From positions 1 to 20,101 of the forward strand of contig CAJFQL010000038.1 in the NCBI GenBank assembly GCA_904419035.1: a DNA stretch of 20,101 bases, read 5' to 3'. The notes beneath the pieces are model-generated. The model ran no database searches. It had not been told where the DNA came from and saw only the letters and a program-made list of their open reading frames with translations. Positions 13,389 to 20,101 of this stretch are shown here, piece by piece (positions within the stretch are counted from its first letter, which is position 1; each line of letters begins with the position of its first letter). Origin of the DNA: Heritagella caecorum (lineage in GTDB: Bacteria; Bacillota; Clostridia; Oscillospirales; Acutalibacteraceae). The translations under genes were made by a program, and so were the position numbers.

Positions 13389-15391
13389 TCTTTGCGCTTG
13401 TGGGCAACCAGAACTGCGGGAAAACCACGCTGTTTAACCAGCTGACCGGTTCGAACCAGCACGTGGGGAACTTCCCCGGGGTGACGGTGGACCAGAAAGT
13501 GGGCGAAATCCGCCATGCGGACAACTGCCGGGTGGCCGACCTGCCGGGGATTTACTCCTTACGCCCCTATACCAATGAAGAGATCGTCACCCGGGACTTT
13601 TTACTCAACACCCACCCGGACGGCGTGATCAACATTGTGGACGCCACCAATATTGAACGGAACCTGTACTTAACCTTGCAGCTGCTGGATATGGATATCC
13701 CCATGGTGCTGGCGCTGAACATGATGGACGAAGTGCGCAATAACGGCGGTTCCATCAACACGAAAGTCATGAGCGAACTGTTGGGCATCCCGGTGATCCC
13801 CATTTCCGCCGCCAAAGGCGAAGGCGTGGACGATTTGATCGAAGTGGCGGTGCGTACCGCCAAAACCCACACCCTGCCGAAAGTGACCGACTTCTGTTAT
13901 AAAGGGCCTGTGCACCGGTGCGTGCACGCCATCTCCCACCAGGTGGAAGACCACGCCATGGCCCAGAAGATCTCCCCCCGGTTCGCCGCCATGAAGATTA
14001 TCGAAGGCGACGAAAAGCTGACGGATGCGCTGTCCCTGAGCCAGAACGAACGGGAACTGATGGAACACAGCATCTTGGAAATGGAACACGACTGCGGCAT
14101 GGACCGCAACGCCGCTTTGGCGGATATGCGCTATACCTATATTGAAAACGTGGTGCGCCACGCGGTGGTCAAATGTCACGAAAGCCGGGAACACCGGCGC
14201 AGCGTGAAAATCGACAGCGTGCTGACCCACCGGGTGCTGGCCATCCCGCTGTTTTTACTGATTTTGATGGCCGTGTTCTATTTGACGTTTGAAGTCATCG
14301 GCGCGTTTTTGAGCGACTGGCTCAGCTATGGCATCGATGTGCTGACCAATGTGTGCGACGGGTGGCTGACGGAGTACGGCATCAACCCCGTGGTGCACAG
14401 CCTGATTATCGACGGCGTGTTTGCCGGGGTCGGCAGCGTGCTGAGCTTTTTGCCGATTATCGTAGTGCTGTTCTTCTTCCTGTCCATTTTGGAAGATTCC
14501 GGGTACATGGCCCGGGTCGCGTTTGTGATGGATAAGCTGCTGCGCAAAATTGGGCTCTCGGGGCGCAGCTTTGTGCCCATGCTCATCGGCTTTGGCTGCA
14601 CGGTGCCCGCCGTCATGGCCAGCCGCACGCTTTCGAGCGAACGCGACCGGCGCATGACCATTATGCTCACGCCGTTTATCAGCTGTTCGGCCAAAATCCC
14701 GATTTACGCGGTGTTTTCGGCGGCGTTCTTCCCCGCCCAGGCCCCGCTGGTGATGATCGGGCTGTATGTGGCCGGTATTGTGGTGGGCATTCTGATGGCG
14801 CTGCTCATGAAGAAAACGGCGTTCCGCGGCAAACCCATGCCGTTTGTGATGGAACTGCCGAACTACCGCCTGCCCAGCCCCCGCAGCGTGCTGTTGCTCA
14901 TGTGGGAAAAGGCACGGGACTTTTTGCAGCGGGCGTTTACCGTGATTTTCCTGGCGACGGTGATCATCTGGTTTTTGCAGACTTTCGACACCCGGCTGAA
15001 TGTGGTCAGCGACAGCGCCGACAGCCTGCTGGCCATGATTGGCCGGTGGATTGCCCCCATTTTCGTACCCCTGGGCTTCTCCGACTGGCGGGTGAGCACC
15101 GCGCTGATCAGCGGCTTTACCGCCAAAGAAGCGGTGATCAGCACCCTGAGCGTGCTCACCGGGGCCGGTACCGCCGAACTGGGCGGGGTACTGACCGGGA
15201 TGTTTACCCCGCTGGCCGCTGTGAGCTTCCTCGTTTTCACCCTGCTGTATACGCCGTGTGTGGCGGCCATTGCCACCATCCGGAACGAACTGCATTCCCG
15301 CACCCGGGCGTTCGGCGTGGTGGTCATGCAATGTACGGTAGCCTGGGTGTGTGCCCTCTTGGTCTACCAGATCGGCCATTTGTTTGTGTAA
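13385..15391 (+). CDS. feoB: FeoB ferrous iron transporter (GTPase and permease)
   Basis: The 668-residue product imports Fe2+ across the cytoplasmic membrane. The N-terminal GTPase has G1 GNQNCGKT (7-14), G2 Thr34 in FPGVT, G3 DLPG (52-55), G4 NMMD (112-115) and G5 SAAKG (141-145). A helical GDI-like region follows to about residue 270. The C-terminal membrane part has two gate regions; the first includes SFVPMLIGFGCTVPAVMA with the conserved Cys of the GxGCxxPA signature, and the second includes PIYAVFSAAFF and later the FTAKEAVIST segment. Length is normal for the short FeoB class. It is the middle gene of feoA-feoB-Cys-rich protein, with an ATGA overlap upstream and 29 nt to the next gene. 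Confidence 0.96.
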   Translation: MIFALVGNQNCGKTTLFNQLTGSNQHVGNFPGVTVDQKVGEIRHADNCRVADLPGIYSLRPYTNEEIVTRDFLLNTHPDGVINIVDATNIERNLYLTLQLLDMDIPMVLALNMMDEVRNNGGSINTKVMSELLGIPVIPISAAKGEGVDDLIEVAVRTAKTHTLPKVTDFCYKGPVHRCVHAISHQVEDHAMAQKISPRFAAMKIIEGDEKLTDALSLSQNERELMEHSILEMEHDCGMDRNAALADMRYTYIENVVRHAVVKCHESREHRRSVKIDSVLTHRVLAIPLFLLILMAVFYLTFEVIGAFLSDWLSYGIDVLTNVCDGWLTEYGINPVVHSLIIDGVFAGVGSVLSFLPIIVVLFFFLSILEDSGYMARVAFVMDKLLRKIGLSGRSFVPMLIGFGCTVPAVMASRTLSSERDRRMTIMLTPFISCSAKIPIYAVFSAAFFPAQAPLVMIGLYVAGIVVGILMALLMKKTAFRGKPMPFVMELPNYRLPSPRSVLLLMWEKARDFLQRAFTVIFLATVIIWFLQTFDTRLNVVSDSADSLLAMIGRWIAPIFVPLGFSDWRVSTALISGFTAKEAVISTLSVLTGAGTAELGGVLTGMFTPLAAVSFLVFTLLYTPCVAAIATIRNELHSRTRAFGVVVMQCTVAWVCALLVYQIGHLFV

Positions 15392-15420
15392 ATCTATTGG
15401 TGTAAAAAAGGAGGTGCCGT

Positions 15421-15600
15421 ATGGGCCCTATCGATATTTTGCTGGTACTTTTGCTCATTTTGTGGGCCGGGTGGGCCATCCGGCACCGCAAAAGCTGCGG
15501 CGGGTGCAGCGGGACCTGCAGCGGATGCTGCTCCGGCTGCCCGCACCACGGCTCCTGTGAAAACCAACAACCCACGAAAGAAGCGGACCCCCGCCGGTAA
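15421..15600 (+). CDS. FeoB-associated Cys-rich membrane protein
   Basis: This 59-residue protein has an ATG at 15421 after a perfect AAGGAGG. Residues 5-20 are one hydrophobic helix (IDILLVLLLILWAGWAI), followed by RHRK, so the tail should face the cytosol. The tail packs seven Cys between residues 26 and 46 in the pattern CGGCSGTCSGCCSGC plus a distal SC after HH. This matches the small Cys-rich proteins that follow feoB in many Firmicutes. They are thought to support or sense iron for the transporter, but the mechanism is not established. It ends inside the left arm of the operon terminator. Confidence 0.9.
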   Translation: MGPIDILLVLLLILWAGWAIRHRKSCGGCSGTCSGCCSGCPHHGSCENQQPTKEADPRR

Positions 15601-15618
15601 TCCCGGAGGGGTTCTTTT
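15589..15618 (+). terminator. Terminator of the feo operon
   Basis: CCCCGCCGG and CCGGAGGGG form a stem with one central mismatch around a short loop containing the stop codon of the Cys-rich gene, followed by TTCTTTT. Confidence 0.65.
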
Positions 15619-15630
15619 CTGGCCACTTAT

Positions 15631-15646
15631 TTGCGTGCGCACGCAA
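15631..15646. promoter_or_regulatory. Perfect 16-bp palindrome, candidate MarR operator
   Basis: TTGCGTGCGCACGCAA is fully self-complementary and lies 29 nt before the marR-type start. The TTGC...GCAA outline is the usual shape of MarR/SlyA-type operators, so autoregulation of the regulator-pump operon is a natural inference. Confidence 0.7.
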
Positions 15647-15674
15647 TAAACCATGAGGGAAAGGACCATCGACC

Positions 15675-16124
15675 ATGAAACTGATCAAATGGCTGTCTGT
15701 GTCGGACCGGTACGCCAAAGCGTATCTGGATGAAAAGCTCGCCCCTCTGGGGCTGACCAGCAGCCACCACATGTATGTGCTGAAGATCTGCCGCACGCCG
15801 GGGTTAACCCAGGAAGCGCTGCTCGACCGCCTATATATACACCCCAGCAACGTGACCCGCACCATCACCTTATTGGAACGCAGCGGTTTTTTGACCCGCC
15901 AGCCCTGTGACCACGACCGGCGTACCTACCGGCTGTACCCCACCGAAAAAGCGCAAAAGGCGGTGCCGGCCATTGAAAAAGCCTGCCGCGACACGGAAGA
16001 CGCCCTGCTCAAAGCGCTGCCCGAAGAGGACCGGGCGGCCCTTGCCCCCATGCTGCAGCTGACGGGGCGCCACATGGCGGCGCTGTGCGGGATGCAGAAA
16101 CAGGAGGATGAATTTGATGTGTGA
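15675..16124 (+). CDS. MarR family transcriptional regulator
   Basis: The 149-residue product has the MarR winged helix-turn-helix. Residues about 28-45 hold the SSHHMYVLKICRTPG segment, LTQEALLDRLYIHPSNVTRTITLLERSGFL (about 44-73) is the recognition unit, and CDHDRRTYRLYPTEKAQK (about 77-94) is the beta wing with the family-typical DxRxxxxxLT-like pattern. Terminal helices make the dimer interface. It starts at ATG 15675 after GGGAAAGGA and overlaps the following MATE gene by 8 nt. MarR-MATE pairs are typically repressor-pump operons relieved by aromatic or drug ligands. The 16-bp palindrome at 15631-15646 is the likely operator. Confidence 0.92.
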   Translation: MKLIKWLSVSDRYAKAYLDEKLAPLGLTSSHHMYVLKICRTPGLTQEALLDRLYIHPSNVTRTITLLERSGFLTRQPCDHDRRTYRLYPTEKAQKAVPAIEKACRDTEDALLKALPEEDRAALAPMLQLTGRHMAALCGMQKQEDEFDV

Positions 16125-17499
16125 AAAAAATCCCTTGGGCACCCAGCCCATTTCGAAACTGCTGCTAAAATTTGCGGTGCCCAGCATCACCGCCACCCTG
16201 GTCGGGTCCCTGTATAACATTGTGGACCAGATTTTTATCGGCCAGGGGATCGGGTATCTGGGCAATGCCGCCACCAACGTCAGCTACCCGTTTTCCACCA
16301 TCTGCCTGGCCATCGCCCTCTTGCTGGGCATTGGCAGCGCTTCACGGTTTTCGCTGTGCCTGGGGCAAGGGGACAAAGAGCGCGCCGCCCGTATTGCCGG
16401 GAACGGCGTGGTGCTGATGGTACTGTTCGGGGTGGTCTACCTCATGTTAGGCGAACTGTTCCTCACGCCGCTATTACAGCTGTTCGGCAGCACGCCGGAC
16501 GTGCTGCCCTATGCCCAGACGTACGCCGGGGTGACCCTGCTGGGCATGCCGTTCCTCATTGTCACCAACGGCATCAGCGCGCTGATCCGCGCCGACGGCC
16601 GTCCCACCTATTCCATGGTGTGCATGGTCGCGGGGGCTGTGATCAACACCATTTTGGACCCGATTTTTATTTTCACGTTCGGGTGGGGCATCTTTGGCGC
16701 GGCGCTGGCCACCATTGTGGGGCAGATCCTGTCGTGCATCATGGCAGTTTCCTATTTACCCCGGTTCCGCACCATCCGGCTGACCCCCGGGTGTTTCCGC
16801 GGGGCGCTGAAAGGGTGTCTGCCCACGTTATTCGCCGGTTCCAGCAACAGCTTAAATCAGGTGGCCATCACGGTGGTACAGATTGTGCTGAATAATTCCC
16901 TGACATATTACGGCGCGTCGTCGGTGTACGGGTCCGACATCCCGCTGGCGGCCTGCGGCATTGTGATGAAGACCAACGCCATCCTGATTTCCATTATCGT
17001 GGGCATTTCCCAGGGGGCGCAGCCCATTATCGGGTTTAACTATGGCGCCGGGCAGTACACCCGGGTGAAAAAGACGCTGAAACTGGCCATCGGATGGAAC
17101 CTGGTCGTATCGGCCATTGGGTTTTGTATGTTCCAGTTCTGCCCCGCTTTCCTTTTGTCGCTGTTTGGCAGCGGGGACGAGCTGTATATGGAATTTGCCG
17201 TTTTGTTCATGCGCACGTTCCTATTCATGGCGCTGTTAAACGGCGTACAGCTGCTCTCTTCCAACTTCTTCACCGCCATCGGCCAGGCCCCCAAAGGGCT
17301 TTTCCTCGCGATGACGCGGCAGATCTTCTTCCTCATCCCGCTTTTGCTTCTCTTGCCGCTGTGGCTGGGGGTATTCGGCGTGCTGCTGTCGGGGCCCTGT
17401 GCCGACTTTATCGCGTTTGTGGTGTCAGTCATCATGATATATAAACAGTTTGCCCGCATGCCCGCCGGCCGGCAACCGGATGAGGAAAAAACCGCATAA
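16117..17499 (+). CDS. MATE family efflux transporter, MepA-like
   Basis: The 460-residue polytopic membrane protein has twelve predicted segments and resembles MepA-type MATE pumps: LYNIVDQIFIGQGIGYLGNAA near residues 30-50, GISQGAQPIIGFNYGAG around 305-320 and a C-terminal SSNFFTAIGQAPKG. ATG 16117 is preferred because AGGAGG (16102-16107) is 9 nt upstream; the in-frame ATG 16108 touches the Shine-Dalgarno sequence. The start lies inside the end of the marR gene, so translation is coupled. It is only distantly related to the two MATE genes at 2333 and 4827. The likely role is drug or metabolite export under MarR control. Confidence 0.94.
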   Translation: MCEKNPLGTQPISKLLLKFAVPSITATLVGSLYNIVDQIFIGQGIGYLGNAATNVSYPFSTICLAIALLLGIGSASRFSLCLGQGDKERAARIAGNGVVLMVLFGVVYLMLGELFLTPLLQLFGSTPDVLPYAQTYAGVTLLGMPFLIVTNGISALIRADGRPTYSMVCMVAGAVINTILDPIFIFTFGWGIFGAALATIVGQILSCIMAVSYLPRFRTIRLTPGCFRGALKGCLPTLFAGSSNSLNQVAITVVQIVLNNSLTYYGASSVYGSDIPLAACGIVMKTNAILISIIVGISQGAQPIIGFNYGAGQYTRVKKTLKLAIGWNLVVSAIGFCMFQFCPAFLLSLFGSGDELYMEFAVLFMRTFLFMALLNGVQLLSSNFFTAIGQAPKGLFLAMTRQIFFLIPLLLLLPLWLGVFGVLLSGPCADFIAFVVSVIMIYKQFARMPAGRQPDEEKTA

Positions 17500-17500
17500 T

Positions 17501-17533
17501 AAAAAACGCTCCTTTTTATAAGGAGCGTTTTTT
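17501..17533. terminator. Bidirectional terminator between MATE and yeiH-type genes
   Basis: AAAAAACGCTCCTT (17501-17514) and AAGGAGCGTTTTTT (17520-17533) are exact complements around TTTAT. The A/T ends act as U-tracts in either direction, fitting the convergent genes on each side. Confidence 0.9.
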
Positions 17534-17540
17534 CTATCTA

Positions 17541-18587
17541 TTACAGCAGGCCCAGCAGGTGCTGCATCAACAGGCTGACGCCGGTGATGCCCACCCAGCA
17601 GCAGAAGCCCAGCAAAATGGGTTTGCCGCCGGTTTTGACGAGCCTGACCACATCGGTGTGCAGCCCGATGGCCGCCATGGCCAGGATAATGAAGAATTTC
17701 GACAGTTCCTTAAACGGGGTGAACCAATCGGCGGGGATCCCGGAAGCCGTGCCCACCGTGGTGATCACCGACGCGAGCACAAAGAACAGGATGAAGAATG
17801 GGAACACCCGGCGCAGCGAAAACGTGCCGGTAGTATCCGACCCGCCCTTTTTGGCCTGCCAGGTGCGGAAAAACGCCAGGCACAGGGTGATGGGGATAAT
17901 GGCCAGGGTCCGGGTGAGCTTGACAATGGTGGCATAGGCCAGCACCGAACCGCCGGTAGCGTGCAGGCTGTCCCAGGTGGAAGCCGCCGCGGTGACCGAC
18001 GACGTGTCGTTAATGGCGGTACCGGCAAACAGCCCGAACCCTTCATTGGTCAGGCCCATCATGCCGCCCAACGTGGGGAACAGCAGCGCCGCTACCACGT
18101 TAAACAGGAAAATCACCGAAATCGACTGGGCGATTTCCTCTTCTTCGGCCCCAATCACCGGGGCGGTGGCGGCAATGGCCGACCCGCCGCAGATGGACGA
18201 CCCCACGCCCACCAGCGTGGCGCTGTTTTTGGGGATTTTTAGGAGCCGGTACAGCACAAACGCGATGATCAGCGACGTGGCAATGGTGGAAGCGATAATC
18301 GGCAGGGAGGTTACACCCACCTGGGCGATTTGCGACAGGTTCAGCCCAAAGCCCAGCAGCACCACGGCGTACTGCAGGATTTTTTTCGACGTAAACGTGA
18401 TGCCCGGCTGCAGCGAAGGGCACGGGCCTGCTTTGCGGTTGAGCACCATGCCCACCAAAATGCCCAGCAAAATGGCGAACACCGGCCCGCCGATTACGGG
18501 AAATGCCTGCCCGAGGAACCAGGCGGGAACGGCCAGGACCAGGCACAAAAGCAGCCCCGGCCCGATTTTACGGAAAAATGACAGCAT
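17541..18587 (-). CDS. YeiH family putative sulfate exporter
   Basis: The product is an integral membrane protein of the YeiH/UPF0324 family with about ten hydrophobic helices. Family segments are visible: GPVFAILLGILVGM, LQYAVVLLGFGLNL, VGVGSSICGGSAIAATAPVI (the most conserved stretch) and FAGTAINDTSSVTAA. The chosen start is ATG 18587, which has GAGGGG about 9 nt upstream and puts the protein (348 residues) straight into the conserved MLSFFRKIGPG. Longer in-frame starts exist at ATG 18620 and GTG 18650 and cannot be excluded. Sulfate or sulfonate export is a database-style prediction for the family, not proven. It is divergent from the LysR gene, as in the E. coli yeiE-yeiH arrangement. Confidence 0.88.
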   Translation of the reverse strand: MLSFFRKIGPGLLLCLVLAVPAWFLGQAFPVIGGPVFAILLGILVGMVLNRKAGPCPSLQPGITFTSKKILQYAVVLLGFGLNLSQIAQVGVTSLPIIASTIATSLIIAFVLYRLLKIPKNSATLVGVGSSICGGSAIAATAPVIGAEEEEIAQSISVIFLFNVVAALLFPTLGGMMGLTNEGFGLFAGTAINDTSSVTAAASTWDSLHATGGSVLAYATIVKLTRTLAIIPITLCLAFFRTWQAKKGGSDTTGTFSLRRVFPFFILFFVLASVITTVGTASGIPADWFTPFKELSKFFIILAMAAIGLHTDVVRLVKTGGKPILLGFCCWVGITGVSLLMQHLLGLL

Positions 18588-18664
18588 AGAAAATCGCCCC
18601 TCTTCTTCTTGTTTCGACATCCTTTTTTTGTGGCTCCTTGATTCTACCACAACTGAATGATAAA

Positions 18665-18705
18665 ATAAAATGAAGGTTTTTTATACTTCCATAATTTTCC
18701 GTTAT
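18665..18705. promoter_or_regulatory. LysR-type operator region between yeiH-type and lysR genes
   Basis: Two dyads lie in the divergent intergenic space: ATAAAA-N8-TTTTAT (18665-18684) and ATAA-N7-TTAT (18691-18705). The second contains an exact T-N11-A box (T18692 to A18704). Two such boxes beside a LysR gene suggest autoregulation and activation of the divergent transporter. Confidence 0.55.
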
Positions 18706-18716
18706 AGGTGATTGCC

Positions 18717-19580
18717 ATGTTAGACCCGCGCCTGCACACGTTCCTCATACTGTGCGAAACCATGAACTACACCCGGGCCGCCGAGCGGCTGTGCCTGACC
18801 CAGCCCGCCGTGACCCATCACATCCACTTTTTGGAACAGCACTACCACGTACGTCTGTTTTCCTACCAGGGCAAAACCCTGCGCCTGACCGAACAGGGGG
18901 TAAAACTACGGGATCTGGTGCGCCCGCTGTGGGTCAACAGCGAAAAAATCGAAGAGATCATGGCCACCCCCTCCCCGGTGTTTTTGCGCATCGGGGCCAC
19001 CCGCACCATTGGGGAATACCGCATGGCGCCGCTGTGCAGCCGGTTTTTACGCGCCCACCCGGGGGCTTCGTTTTCCCTGACGGTGGATAACACCCAGGCG
19101 CTATTGCGGCTATTAGAAGCAGGCAAACTGGATTTTGCCCTGGTGGAGGGGTTCTTCGACCAGGATAAGTACGAATCCCGATTGCTCAAGCAGGAATCGT
19201 TTTTTGGCATCTGTGCGCCCCACCACCCGCTTGCCGGGCAAAAAGTGGCGCTGCCGGCTGTGTTGCAGGAGCGGCTGTTCGTGCGGGAAGCGGGTTCCGG
19301 CACCCGGGCCGTACTGGAACAAGCCCTGCGGCAGCAAAACCGCACGGTACGGCATTTTGCCTCCCTGGCGGAGGTCAGCGACTTTTCTACCATCAAAGCG
19401 CTGGTCATGGAAGGGCTGGGGATTTCGTTTGTGTATGCCCCGGTGGCCGAACGGGAACTGCAAAACCAGGCACTGGCCCGCTTCGATCTGGATACCGGGC
19501 CCTTGTGGGGACCTTTTTCGTTCGTGTGTTTGAAACATAACCTGTTCGCCTCTTCTTTTGCAGAATGGATGGCGGAATAA
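18717..19580 (+). CDS. LysR family transcriptional regulator
   Basis: The 287-residue product has the N-terminal LysR helix-turn-helix (residues about 2-60), with FLILCETMNYTRAAERLCLTQPAVTHHI and then LFSYQGKTLRLTEQG. The remaining 200 residues form the periplasmic-binding-protein-like effector domain, with FALVEG, CAPHHPLAGQ, FVREAGSGTR and VMEGLGISFV in the usual order. ATG 18717 is preferred since AGGTGA (18706-18711) precedes it; GTG 18708 lacks a ribosome binding site. FVREAGSGTR with SLAEVSDFSTIK is the pattern of the CysL/YeiE/CbbR-like group, which regulates sulfur and carbon genes. The likely target is the divergent yeiH-type gene. Confidence 0.93.
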   Translation: MLDPRLHTFLILCETMNYTRAAERLCLTQPAVTHHIHFLEQHYHVRLFSYQGKTLRLTEQGVKLRDLVRPLWVNSEKIEEIMATPSPVFLRIGATRTIGEYRMAPLCSRFLRAHPGASFSLTVDNTQALLRLLEAGKLDFALVEGFFDQDKYESRLLKQESFFGICAPHHPLAGQKVALPAVLQERLFVREAGSGTRAVLEQALRQQNRTVRHFASLAEVSDFSTIKALVMEGLGISFVYAPVAERELQNQALARFDLDTGPLWGPFSFVCLKHNLFASSFAEWMAE

Positions 19581-19583
19581 CGG

Positions 19584-19824
19584 TTGACGAGAAGGAATTT
19601 TTCAATATAAAGTAAAAATTAGTTCTCGAAAAAATATCCGTTCTAAAAAATTCCTATAAATTTTGTATACTATATATCTTGCAATTCCTCTTTCCTTTGT
19701 GGTAAGGTGCTGTTGGGTTTGTACGTCGTGTTAGACGGCTTTTTTATTGGCCGGGATCTGACAGCGGAACAGGCCGCTGCCCCGCCAAGCTTGGCGGGTA
19801 TGAGAGAAGAGGAGTGAAAACACC
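19584..19824 (+). promoter_or_regulatory. Promoter and structured leader of the secreted-protein gene
   Basis: A candidate promoter is TTGACG (19584-19589), 16 bp, TATAAA (19606-19611). A second -10, TATACT (19666-19671), has no clear -35. Downstream are a possible GCTGTT/GACGGC hairpin followed by TTTTTT (about 19710-19745), a CAGCGG/CCGCTG hairpin (19762-19779) and the perfect 18-nt palindrome CCCGCCAAGCTTGGCGGG (19781-19798). The last ends 10 nt before the ribosome binding site. No known riboswitch class was recognised. Confidence 0.4.
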
Positions 19825-20101
19825 ATGAAACACGCAAGAGGAAAGCGCATTCTTGCCGCCTTTTTGTCGGTAGCAATGACGGTCTCTATGCTGTCCACGC
19901 AGGTTTTCGCGGCTGAAATGCCCGAAAACACGTCGCCGGCGGTTACGCTGGGTGACGGGGACAAGTCCACCCGAAATATGCCAACGAGAACGGTCACCGA
20001 CGCCGATGTATCGAAGATGGAAATCCGCTTCTATGGCACCGGCACCGAAGTGCTCAACCCCAACGATGAGCCCTATTCCGTAGGTGGTACCTCCGGCAAA
20101 G
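19825..20101 (+). CDS. Secreted protein, N-terminal part (3' end cut by window)
   Basis: The frame opens at ATG 19825, after AGAGGAG at about 10 nt, and stays open to the window edge (92 codons). Residues 1-30 are a classical Sec signal peptide: a basic start KHARGKR, a hydrophobic core ILAAFLSVAMTVSMLS, and a likely signal peptidase I site after QVFA. There is no lipobox Cys. The mature part begins AEMPENTSPAV and is Thr/Asp-rich with no recognisable domain yet, as in large cell-surface or extracellular proteins of gut Firmicutes. It is preceded by about 240 nt of non-coding DNA with hairpins. The function cannot be told from this part. Confidence 0.85.
   Translation, partial: MKHARGKRILAAFLSVAMTVSMLSTQVFAAEMPENTSPAVTLGDGDKSTRNMPTRTVTDADVSKMEIRFYGTGTEVLNPNDEPYSVGGTSGK

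Noticed and set aside
14255..15379. 374-codon minus-strand frame opposite the membrane half of feoB
   Set aside because: It is composed mainly of His/Gln/Arg/Gly as the mirror of hydrophobic codons, with no start signal. FeoB on the plus strand is unambiguous.
1..20101. CRISPR array, integrase, complete prophage or replication origin
   Set aside because: No regularly spaced repeats, no integrase or recombinase frame, no phage structural genes and no DnaA-box cluster were seen. Only IS and lipoprotein debris near tRNA-Lys hint at past mobility.

Overview
This window looks like a chromosomal segment of a Gram-positive gut-type anaerobe of the Bacillota, most likely Oscillospiraceae/Ruminococcaceae. 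The evidence is strong AGGAGG-type ribosome binding sites, GC-rich coding DNA, a feoA-feoB operon with a FeoB-associated Cys-rich small protein, several MATE pumps, and debris of an Ltp-type lipoprotein. The assignment is inferred from gene content only.

Layout. 1-2206: two tandem paralogous genes for membrane-anchored or lipoprotein-like secreted proteins. The first runs off the left edge. The second carries a single-base frameshift just after its signal/anchor segment. A strong terminator follows. 2266-7480: a multidrug-efflux block. It holds a MATE pump under a MerR-type promoter (19-bp spacer with a perfect palindrome), a BmrR-like MerR regulator, a second and very similar MATE pump preceded by a possible 22-residue translated leader, and a uroporphyrinogen-decarboxylase-fold protein.

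7504-9728: a decayed accessory patch abutting a tRNA-Lys gene. Reading left to right it holds a 3' fragment of an esterase, an AT-rich DUF2971 gene between two near-identical hairpin terminators, the last repeat of an Ltp lipoprotein, the 3' end of an IS256-type transposase with its terminal repeat, a GC-rich palindromic element flanked by a duplicated tRNA-Lys 3' end, and tRNA-Lys(TTT) itself. No integrase is visible.

9815-12862: housekeeping genes: a small nitroreductase, a ribokinase-type sugar kinase and an M20 metallopeptidase. 13025-15600: the ferrous iron uptake operon feoA-feoB plus a Cys-rich membrane protein. 15631-17533: a MarR regulator translationally overlapping a third MATE pump, with a perfect 16-bp palindrome upstream. 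17541-19580: a YeiH-type transporter divergent from a LysR regulator, with two T-N11-A boxes between them. 19825-end: the N-terminus of a secreted protein with a structured upstream region.

Working together: three MATE exporters under at least two dedicated regulators (MerR, MarR) make this a drug/metabolite-efflux neighbourhood, and yeiH-lysR is a further regulator-transporter pair. The most unusual material is the tRNA-Lys-adjacent mosaic, the leader-peptide arrangement of the second MATE gene, and the mosaic tandem lipoprotein genes. No clearly new multi-gene system was found.
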